DNA from: Tigriopus japonicus
Lineage: Eukaryota > Arthropoda > Copepoda > Harpacticoida > Harpacticidae
Direction of reading: 5' to 3'
Length of the DNA stretch: 64,000 nt
Assembly: GCA_010645155.1 (NCBI GenBank)
Contig: CM021323.1
Coordinates: 9,848,448 to 9,912,447, forward strand
The position numbers were made by a program, and so were the translations under genes. This document shows positions 55,655-64,000 of the stretch, piece after piece. A model generated the notes under the pieces. It was given only the letters and a program-made list of their open reading frames with translations. It was not told the origin of the DNA and did no database searches. Numbering within the stretch: the first letter of the stretch is position 1; the number at the start of each line of letters is the position of its first letter.

Positions 55655-58600
55655 TTTTGTGCTAAAATTTGATTTGATTTGTTTATTGCGACTAAAAGTC
55701 ATGTCAGATGGTACAAAAGTGTAAAATAGAAAAACAATAAAAAAATATATGTGTATCTATATATGACATGTCAAACAGTTAAAAACGTTACAATACATGA
55801 ACACATTGTTATATCACAGTGAGTTGACTAGACTCTGTTTCAGTGCACGTGAAAGAAATGAAGCGGATATTGACAGACAGAACAGATGCAGCTGGGTAGA
55901 GGTAGATGATGAAAATCTTGGTTATTGCAGTAGAGAGGGTGGGTCAGATTGAACAGATCCTTCGTCAGTTCCCGTCGTTGATGGAGTTGGGCAGGAAGCC
56001 GGACGAAGGTGCGTGACCGCCAATATTCCGAAGGGATATCTGGCCAAGGACAATAGGGTGTTGTCAAGTCCTTGACCGGGAACAACAACTTGTGTCCGGA
56101 CATCGCCTCCGGAAAGGTCAGGTTCCTAACACTGTTGGAAACTAACCTTGCCAGCCCGGTGGTGAAGGGCTCGGTCTCGCATGTGAAATGCGTCCATGCA
56201 TTGTTGGCATATTGGGGCACGCAGAGGTATCTTTTGAGGAATTTGGTGTAGGTGGCATCGACAGATTTGAGGGCGGATTGGGCGGAGTTTGGAAGCCAAA
56301 GGTGAAGGCCGTAGAGGAAGATGGGGGTGATGTAGGTCCGGAAGAGTTGAAGAACTATTGGCAGAGGAAGATTCTTGATAGGCAGTCTATTGTATATGTA
56401 TCCGATCCTGGCCTGGGCCTTGGTTATTGCGATATTGAGGTGCTTTGTGAAGGAGAGTTGGGTTGTGAAGGTGAAACCGACATAGTTAAAAAACTTGACG
56501 ATTTCAATCGGACTATTGTTGAAGTGGAGGGATGTGGGAGGCAGACGACCTTTATGGAAAACCATGGCCTTCGTCTTGATGGTGTTGACTTGAAGGCCGT
56601 TCTCTTGGCAATAACCGTGGAGAGCATTGATGTCATTTTGCAATTCCACGGCCGAGTCAGCCAAGAGAACCAGATCGTCTGCATATTGCAAATATTGTAT
56701 TCTATTGCAGTTAATGGAGGGGCCTTGGTGAGTAAGAACTTCGGGCAGGTCGGATACATAAAGGTTGAAAAGGATTGGCGACAGTGGATCCCCCTGCGGA
56801 AGGCCGATGGATGTGAAGTAGCAGGGGGATAGGTCCTCACCAGAACGAATGGAGCATTTGAGTCCTGCATAGATGTTGGCAAGCAGGACACATATTGAAC
56901 GCGGAATTCCCCACAGTTGGAGTTTGAGAAATAACCGCGTTCGGTCTACCCTGTCAAATGCTTTGGAGAAATCCACAAAGCATCCGTAAACTCTCCTCTT
57001 AGTGCTGATGTTTTGGTGCACGATTTCATAGCTGTCGACTGAGTGGCTGCCGAGGTGGTTGAGCGGCTTCTCCGGAAACCGACTTGGAACTCAGGAAGGA
57101 GATTCCAATTTTCGGCCAATCCGGAGAAGCGGGCAGCTAACAGGGTGGACATCATCTTCAAGAAGGGGTTATCCAAGGCAATGGTCCGATGATTGTCTGA
57201 AATGTCCTTGGGCCCCTTCTTATGGATGAAGATGATGGCTGACTCCATCCAGTCTGGTGGGAAGAAAGATGATTGGAGGGCGTTGCTGAATAGTTCTTGT
57301 AGGAGTGGTTGGATTTGGGTCCGGAGAAGTGAAAGTTGGACGGGAGAAACCCCTGATGTTGACGGGGCTTTGCTATTCATCTTCTTGAAGGCTTCATCCA
57401 TCTCGGCTTCCGTGAAAGGCTGCAAAAGGGGATGATGTTCTTCCAAGCAGCCCTGGACCTCCTCCACCACTGTTTCTGATGGCGATGAAAACAGTTCTTG
57501 GCTGTGGAGGAGGAATTTGCTCACCGGGATTTCCGAGTTGGCAGCGGGCTTTTTAGCACGTTTGTACAAGCCCACCATCCTGGACGAAGCCGATGAAGAG
57601 AGTAGGTTCTCCACTTCCATTCTTTGGTGGGCCGACTCGGCGCTCCTCAGAGACTTGTGATATGCCATCCTTGAGATTGCATATTGCTCCCAAGTCTCTG
57701 GTGTTTGGCTCGTCTTGGCATTTCGCAATTTTTGGAGCATTTGACCCCTCAGTTCTCGATGGTATGAGCTGAACCAAGGGGTCTTGGGTCCTCTTCTCTT
57801 CGCCTGAACTGAAGAGGACACTTGGAATGCTTGCGAAATGCCTTGGGTCACTGCAGTTGGATTGTAGTCCTTCCGGGTGTCGATGGATAACTGCAGGGCC
57901 TCAAGTTGAGCCGGGCACTCCTGCACATTGACCACGCACCTCCCTTTTCGATTCACGCCGATGATGGAAGTTTCTGGGCATTTTGAAGGTGACAGAAATG
58001 GGGAGGTGATCAGAAACGGCCAGTTGATGAACATAACTGGCCGGAGATGGAAGATTTTCTGATATGAAGATGTGGTCAAGCACGGAGGCGCCCCGGGAGT
58101 AGGTGTGTGTTGGGACTCCCGGGTCGGAGCGCAGAGTGATTCTCCATTGACTCAGAATCTTGGCGAGTTCGGAGAATTCACTCGAGTCGGGACGGATGTT
58201 GAAGTCACCACCAATGATGACTTTCTCCGGGTCCTTCACCTTCTGCAGGATGGATGTGAGGTCCGAGACAAGGTCATCATAGTCCGTGGTTGGCTGATGA
58301 TGGACGCCAATGATGGTAAAGCCTTGGGCATCCACGGCTATGTGATGAGGAGAGGACGAGAGCAGGGTGGGCTCAAAGCGTTTGGTAATGTAGAGCTCCA
58401 ACCCTCCGCTTGGCCTGCCATGCCCAGCGGGCTTTCTGGCATGCACCACAAAGCTCTGCTTTCCAACAAAGCAGCTCTCGTGTTTCTCCTTGGTGACCCA
58501 GGTCTCGGCGGATAGGAAGGTGAAGGCGTGTCCTCGGATCTTGTTGAGGCACTGTCCCGCTCCAGCCACTCTCAGCATGTTCGCCCGTCCATGACAGTTG

Positions 58601-58660
58601 AGGAAAAGGGCCGACACCGGTTGATTCCCTCCTCTCCGCTGATTCCGCCGCCGCCGCTGA
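55655..58660 (-). mobile_element. LINE-B: APE-type non-LTR retrotransposon, minus strand, degenerate
   Basis: Endonuclease then RT on the minus strand, ending with an AATAAACAAATCAAATCAAAT-like tail that is a short (CAAAT)n repeat (55668-55690). Its 3' end faces the 3' end of LINE-A only about 20-30 bp away. The 5' end lies near a CCG repeat at about 58650. No ORF1 is seen, so it may be 5'-truncated. Confidence 0.8.
55840..58617 (-). pseudogene. LINE-B ORF2: endonuclease and reverse transcriptase with two frameshifts
   Basis: 58617-57985 carries the endonuclease (LSAETWV, VIIGGDFNIRPD, VLDHIFIS, AVSDHLPIS). A frameshift near 57985 leads into 58079-56946, with the linker and first RT motifs (FPPDWMESAIIFIHKKGP, FLKMMSTLLAARF, FQVGFRRSRST). 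A second frameshift near 57050 leads into 57021-55840, with the RT core (CFVDFSKAFDRVDR, GLPQGDPLSPILFNLYVSDL, YADDLVLLA) and a Cys/His C-terminus (CICSVCQYPLHFFHVH). Distinct from LINE-A in RT box and tail. Confidence 0.82.
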
Positions 58661-58664
58661 TTCC

Positions 58665-58985
58665 CTGCGATACCGAGTTGTTCAATCTGACCTAGAAGAT
58701 ATGAGTTGATATGGGATTGAGGGGGAAAGGGAAAAGGAAGATTGGGAAGATAAGGGGGAGAAAAAGGGCGTTGAAGGTTTGAGGGCTACTAGTTCACGTC
58801 TTGAATAAGACGTGGCCGAGGGATTATGGAAAGAGGAAGGATTGGAAGGGGAAGGAGTGCACTGAATGGGAGTAATCACAGGTTCATTAGGGGCCACGGC
58901 CAAACGTGGGCGTGGCCCCACTCACGGATATCACAAGTCAAAGGATTAAAACGCTTTAAAAACCATTATAAATGTCACGAGAGGT
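58665..58985. other. Short spacer, purine-rich, no gene
   Basis: GA-rich, low-complexity sequence between LINE-B and the hAT fragment. The minus-strand frame here is Ser/Pro low-complexity and not supported. Confidence 0.4.
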
Positions 58986-59029
58986 AAAAAAAAATGAAAA
59001 AAATCGGAGAGTATTAAGGCTCTGATGGA

Positions 59030-59317
59030 TTGCATACCTATCAGGCCTTGTCAAGGTATGCCTTAGCCTGTCTATGTGTCCCGGTAAGCAATGCAGTGGT
59101 TGAACGAGCTTTGAGTCATGTGACTTGGGTCAACTCAAAATATCGAAACAGGATGAGTCTCCACATGCTCGACGCTATTTTAAGGGTAAGGCTGACACTT
59201 GGATTCCAGGGCACATGTTGTTCAGGTCTACCGATAACGTCTGCAATGATGGAATTTTTTTCCAATTCCAAGTATATTCTGGATAAAGATATTGACAAGC
59301 TATCCTCCCTTTTATGA
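59030..59317 (+). pseudogene. hAT-family transposase fragment (C-terminal dimerisation domain)
   Basis: The open frame ends in TGA/TAA context at 59317 and has no ATG at its start. It carries the hAT C-terminal signature: YQALSRYALACLCVPVSNAV, VERALSHV, KYRNRMSLHMLDAILRVRL. The catalytic domain and BED finger are absent, so this is a 5'-truncated remnant. I did not find TIRs or an 8-bp duplication. Confidence 0.75.
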
Positions 59318-59319
59318 AT

Positions 59320-59865
59320 AAAGTACCAGTAGAAACGATAGAAAGTTGTTCAAAAATGGCTGCCAAGTGGCAACTTTTGATACTATGTGGCCGCCAAAAG
59401 GCAACTTTGGATTTCAAATGTGGCCGCCAACCCTCATTGGGACCTGGCAACCCCGGTGTGTCCATCGTGATGGTCCAGTCGGACCTCGATCTTTCGTAAC
59501 ATAGGCCCCAGCCTAGAGAATGGGCTACATACTTGGAACCCAAAGGCTTGTTTCCAATGCAGTAAAAGAGAGAAACCTACAATAACTAGTGTATGAAGTT
59601 GTAGCTGGCGGCGTCGTTAAGACACCCACGGGCTCGATGTATAGATGTGTGAATTAAAAAGAATCTATAATCATGTGACGTAGGTATGAGTGGGATGCTA
59701 CAGCCAGTGAAAGCGCGGGTTTTGAGGCTGTAGCTTCACAATCCATTCCATCGGAATCCCAAGAATAATGAGGTGCCAACTTTAGTCGATTTCCTCTGAT
59801 AAACAAGTGGCTGCATGGGCAAAATCCTCCCTCACCGCCATCAGTCAAGAACGGCTTTGTAAGGG
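59320..59865. other. Spacer with short GTGGCCGCCA repeats
   Basis: ATGTGGCCGCCAAAAGGCAA and AATGTGGCCGCCAACCC recur close together (59380-59430). No gene seen. Confidence 0.4.
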
Positions 59866-60200
59866 TGTCGTAGAATATAGATGTGTCAAGTTAACTTGTC
59901 AAATAAGCCATAAAACAGCCTTTCTTCGACCTTTTGTACGGTGAAAGTATTTCTTTTGAGTCCTGAACATTTAGTATAAAAATGTATTTAAGGAACGTGG
60001 GAGGAATATGAAGGAGTAAGAGCAAAGGGAATCACGGACGAATATCGGATACGGAAGAATGAGAAGGAAGTGGAGTACAAGTGTGTTGTATCTTGCTCTT
60101 TCCTGTCCCTTCTCTTCTCCTTCATCCATATATTCCCCCTATAAATATCCGTGTCTATTGGACAATAAACAACAAGTCGTTCACCAACACTCAGGTACAT
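59866..60200 (+). repeat. Probable 5' LTR
   Basis: Starts TGTCG, ends GGTACA immediately before the primer-binding site. It contains TATAAATA (60140) and AATAAA (60164) in the expected order. The left boundary is a guess from the shared TGTCG start with the candidate LTR at 43579. Confidence 0.5.
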
Positions 60201-60215
60201 GGCGCAATCGGTAGT
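60201..60215 (+). other. Primer-binding site, TGGCGCAATCGGTAG
   Basis: Begins TGG directly after the LTR. From memory, arthropod serine-tRNA 3' ends are complementary to nearly this sequence; a search of a tRNA set would settle it. Confidence 0.6.
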
Positions 60216-60484
60216 AGCCGCCGTATTGGCGGAAGGACTTCGCCTTTTTCCCTCCCCTTGGTCGGGGAGATGTAGGTCCTTGTTGCGTGCGGGAGGGCCG
60301 TGGATGCAACGCGTGGACGTGGTGCAGCGGTATGGCCATGGATGCAGCCTACGTCAAGGTGGTGCAATAGAAGGCCTGTGGTTGCAGCAATCCACCTGTG
60401 GATGGAGGGGAAGGCCCGTAGACGCAACAGACGGTTCGTCTGGAGCCCCAGCCAAGACGTGGGACATGCCGTGTCCGACCAAGC

Positions 60485-60541
60485 CGATGCCGTGACCAAT
60501 GGACGATGCCGTGACCAACAGACGATGCTGTGACCAATGGA
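60485..60541 (+). repeat. 19-bp tandem repeat, three units
   Basis: CGATGCCGTGACCAATGGA repeated with 3 and 1 changes, in the retroelement leader. Confidence 0.8.
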
Positions 60542-60971
60542 CGACGTTGGGAAGGACGACGTCGTGGCCAACAATTGGCCCCACCATCAGTGATGCCTCC
60601 TGGGACAGCACTGGATGGAGATGTTGGATAGCTCTAGTCAAACTTATTTTTCTAGTCAAATCTGTGATTATTATGTAAATCCTGTGATATAATTAATGTT
60701 TATTTTATTTTTATGTGTTAACTCTCAACAAAATGATAAGTATTCCCTTCAACGCCCTCTACCTTTCTCCTTCCTAAACGTACTTTTTCCCTACCTCTTC
60801 CAATACCGGTTATTCTCGTTCTACCTCTTTGTCCAACCACTTCTTCTCCGACTCCATATTGAAATATACGTACTCTTGATATCTCATCAAGGCGCAGCAG
60901 TTTTAAGGACTTTCGCCCCATCTTCCACCTCTCGGGATCACATTCATCCAGGTGGAACTGTTCCTTTGTGG

Positions 60972-61102
60972 ATTCGTTTGTGCCCTCTTCCATCCCGAGG
61001 CCCCGCACATCTTTCACGGATCACTCCTCACGTGGAACCCGTCCTTCTCCCAATTCGTTTGTGCCCTCATCATCCTGAGGCCCCGCACATCTTTCACGGA
61101 TC
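60972..61102 (+). repeat. About 81-bp tandem duplication in the leader
   Basis: ATTCGTTTGTGCCCTC through CCCCGCACATCTTTCACGGATC occurs at 60972-61022 and at 61053-61102, just before the Gag start. Confidence 0.8.
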
Positions 61103-61162
61103 TCATCTGTGGTTCGATCATTCCACGGCACCCAGGACTCTTCGTACGTTACATCTTCAATC

Positions 61163-64000
61163 ATGGACGAGATCAAACAATCGTTGATCTCAAGGAGAAG
61201 GGTCTTTACACGGCATTTGAACGCTTGTGACTCCTTCATTTCCGATGTGGATTTGTTGATCTCTTCCGACTTCGACATCTCCATCCTTAAGAGGATTGAT
61301 GACCTCTTTACCAAGGTGGAGACTGCCTTCAACAGTCTGGAGGAAACGCTTGTGGACTCTACCACAACCTTGGATCCTGAAACGTTCACGAAAGAGGATT
61401 CCCTTCTTACCCAATTCTCGAATAAGATGTCCAAGCTTCGTGAGCGCGTCCTCAAGACTTCCAACGGAATCCGCACTCATATCAGGGCTGATCCACCCGC
61501 AACAAGCATCTCATCTACTCGGTCTATCCCCAAGATTAACCTGGCATTAAAACCCAAGAGGCTGTCTGCATCTTGCACATTGGCAGAGTTTCGTTCGTGG
61601 AACACGAGTTTCAACTTGTTTTATTCCTCCAATCACATGGACACCTTCCCTGTTGAGGAACAGCAAGGATACCTTCGATCTTGTCTGGAACTTAAACTCT
61701 AGCAGATGCTTTCCATCAAGGTAAAAGAAGGCACACCAGTCCTTGGGAACGGTGGATGCGTTGCCAAATTACGGGAAATTTTCGTTCAACACATCCCATT
61801 GCTTACCCGCCGTTACAATTTTTTTCGGTGTGACCAGCAGCCTGGTGAAAAATTCAGCGACTGGTACCTTCGGTTGCAATTGGAGGGCCAGGAAGCTGAA
61901 TTATCGACGATCAAGGAGGACGACCTCTTCATTCTTTGTTTGGTCACTGGGAATTCCGACCGTAAATTGCGCGAAGAATTTCTTCGTCAATCCGACCCTT
62001 CCCGTGATCTTCTTTATCGGACAGCAATGGCGTGGGAATCCGCTAACGTCGTGGAGAAATCCATCGTGGATAAGCCTTCCCCAACCATGATTGCGGCCAC
62101 GTCCTCCTACAAACAACCCAAACCATCTCAAAAAACTGATCAATCGTCGAAATCTAATCCTCTCCAAGGCAAATGCGTGGGATGTGGCAATGAAACTCAC
62201 CGTGGAGGAAAATCGAGAGAGCATTGTCCAGCTCTCAACAAGACTTGCAGCAAGTGCCAAAAACCTGGTCATTTTGCCTCTGTTTGTGCTGGAGGACAAC
62301 TTTGGCGTGGGAGGTCCAAATCTAGGGATCGTATATCATCCAAACCCATGGACCCCATCAATTCTTTGATCATCCGGGTTAACATGCTCAAAGCCCATCT
62401 CACTCCAACGACCGTTGTCCATATCTCTCCTCCAAGTCGCACTCCTTTCCAAATGGATATTTTGCCCGATACTGGTGCAACAGAGACGTTGATCTCTGCC
62501 AATCTCACACGGATTCATGGCATCAAGGTCGACAAGTCCAGATCCCGCCCCATCCGCGCTGCAAACAATTCAAAGATGCGATGTTATGGTGCCGTGGATC
62601 TAACAATTACTCATTTGGGAAAATACGAGACGTCAGTTACCGCTTACGTGACTCCAGATCTCCATGGTCAACTTCTCATTTCTTGGCATGCAATGATTGA
62701 TCTGGGAATGATTCCCACGACATTTCCTTTCCTCCCTGAGGATGTCCATTCAAATGATGTGGTCTCTTCACTCGTCCAGATCCGTTCTTCCTCTCCTGAA
62801 GTCCCTGGAAACGAAATTGAAGATTGCATCAAGGCACTCATGGAAGAATTTCATTCCGTTTTTGATTCCTCCCAAGAATTGAAGCCCATGAAAGGGAACC
62901 CCATGGTCATCCACCTCCGAGATGACATCCCAACCACACCCACCCGTGTGAATGTGGCCCGCAATATCCCCTTTGCTTATCAAGAGATGACAAAGGAGGA
63001 ATTGGACTTTATGGTTTCCTCCGATATCCTGGAGAGCGTGACGGAACCATCTGATTGGGTCAGCCCATGCCTCGTTGTGCCCAAGGCGAATGGCTCTGTG
63101 AGAATTGTTGTGGATTACACGGGTCTCAACAAATTTGTAAAGAGGCCCATTCATCCGTTTTTGACGGCCATGGACATCATCACGTCCATTCCACCCAATT
63201 CTATTTGGTTCGTGGTCTTTGATGCTGTCAAAGGTTACTGGCAAGTCGAACTTGACGAAAAATCCAAACAGCTCACAACCTTCCTCACGCCGTTTGGTCG
63301 ATACTGCTTTTGCCGAGCCCCTTTGGGATTGAACGCATCTGGGGATGAGTTCTGTGCGAGAGGAGATCGGGCCCTTTCTGGCCTAGTTGGTGTCCGAAAA
63401 ATCGTGGATGACATCTTGATCTGTGGGGAATCCGAAGAAGACCTCATCCAGAAATCCAAAGCCGTTCTTCAACGCTGTCAAGACCACAATATTACCCTCT
63501 CCAAAGACAAAGCTCAAGTTGGATCTTCAGTTAAATTCGCTGGCTACATCATAAGTCGAGATGGAGTCAGTCCGGATCCATCCAAGGTGGCCACAATATC
63601 GAAGTTCCCGGCTCCTGCCAATTTGACAGATCTTCGATCATTCTTAGGTTTGGCCAACCAACTGGGACACTTTGTTCCGGATTTAGCCCACGCTTCTCAA
63701 CCATTACGCAATCTGTTGAAGAAGGACATTGCCTATCAGTGGTTACCCGAACACCAAGAGGCATTTCAAGCAGTCAAGACCATCCTCACCAATCCCAATG
63801 GTCCTGTCTTGGCTCATTTCAATCCCTCTCTTCCGACCTCTCTTCTGACCGATGCGTCACGCCTCAAAGGTGTGGGATACGCCCTTCTTCAAACCCGTCC
63901 AGATGGCCAATCCAATTTAATCCAGTGTGGATCGCGATACCTGAAGGAGGCTGAAACACGTTACGCCGTGTGCGAATTGGAAGCACTAGCGGTGCAATGG
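61163..64000 (+). CDS. Gag-Pol polyprotein, single frame with one internal TAG, incomplete at 3' end
   Basis: ATG at 61163. Gag: coiled, acidic N-terminus, then a capsid-like region (ASCTLAEFRSWNTSFNLFYS). A TAG at 61700-61702 interrupts the capsid; the same frame then continues open to the window end. Zinc knuckles are CVGCGNETH...HC (first, non-standard spacing) and CSKCQKPGHFASVC. Protease is ILPDTGATETLIS at 62459. RT has CLVVPKANGSVRIVVDYTGL, FVVFDAVKGYWQVEL and APLGLNASGDEFCARGDRA, with the catalytic box IVDD at 63401-63412. RNase H starts LLTDASRLKGVGYALL. Gag and Pol share one frame with no shift between them. The TAG sits inside the capsid fold, so a point mutation is likelier than programmed readthrough. 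Confidence 0.85.

Larger units (their letters stand above)
59866..64000 (+). mobile_element. Ty3/gypsy-like LTR retrotransposon, 5' part, runs off the right edge
   Basis: Probable 5' LTR (59866-60200), primer-binding site, long leader (60213-61162) with two tandem-repeat blocks, then Gag-Pol in one frame to the window end within RNase H. Much less decayed than the element at 43.6 kb: the only lesion seen is one TAG. The LTR start is inferred since the 3' LTR is outside the window. Confidence 0.85.

Noticed and set aside
60199..60574. Overlapping ORFs in the gypsy leader (both strands)
   Set aside because: They come from GC-rich tandem repeats of the retroelement leader; no protein signature.
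1..64000. tRNA, rRNA, CRISPR arrays, bacterial operons
   Set aside because: No cloverleaf, rRNA core or spaced-repeat array was seen; introns and retroelements show eukaryotic nuclear DNA.

Overview
The window is nuclear DNA from an arthropod-like invertebrate, most likely a crustacean such as a copepod. Genes are sparse, introns are large and AT-rich with GT-AG boundaries, and host genes lie in a heavy load of degraded retrotransposons. The species assignment is inference: the ODAD2/gudu, beat-like, astacin and CYP3-clan genes fit arthropods, but no marker fixes the taxon.

Host genes. (1) A RasGAP of the SynGAP/DAB2IP/RASAL2 type on the minus strand (589-6081): one large coding exon plus a phase-matched first exon. 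(2) A nine-exon ODAD2 (ARMC4/gudu) dynein-docking gene on the plus strand (23124-29294), reconstructed exon by exon to 682 aa, with a GC-AG first intron. (3) A nine-exon secreted astacin metalloprotease on the plus strand (34144-39099), reconstructed to 798 aa, with CUB, sushi and about 100 consecutive threonines. (4) A single-exon CYP3-clan cytochrome P450 on the minus strand (39635-41218), convergent with the astacin gene. (5) A single exon on the minus strand (16136-16461) encoding a beaten-path-like Ig domain. A candidate signal-peptide exon at 31949-32000 has the matching phase, which would nest ODAD2 inside that gene. Between 6 and 23 kb several weaker exon-like ORFs have splice-like borders; these are listed at low confidence.

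Repeats. From about 43.6 kb to the right edge the window is almost entirely mobile DNA. A decayed Ty3/gypsy-like element (43579-47458) stops in its integrase, where an APE-type LINE (LINE-A, about 47459-55635) begins. LINE-A ORF1 is split by a compact 1737-bp LTR element (48488-50224): identical-length 132-bp LTRs, a 5-bp target duplication, a primer-binding site, a polypurine tract, and one open 389-aa ORF fusing a Gag-like N-terminus to an integrase C-terminus. LINE-A ORF2 is split by a second insertion (about 51654-53233) made of a TIR-bounded segment with 33-bp tandem repeats and a 184-bp near-perfect palindrome. LINE-A then meets LINE-B (minus strand) tail to tail. A hAT transposase fragment and the 5' two-thirds of another gypsy-like element follow; the latter has one Gag-Pol frame with a single internal TAG and runs off the window.

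Smaller inverted-repeat, MITE-like elements lie at 19.2, 30.9 and 37.6 kb. Two N-gaps (27305-27410, 42221-42300) are flanked by duplicated sequence and look like unmerged contig ends. I see no tRNA, rRNA or CRISPR feature.
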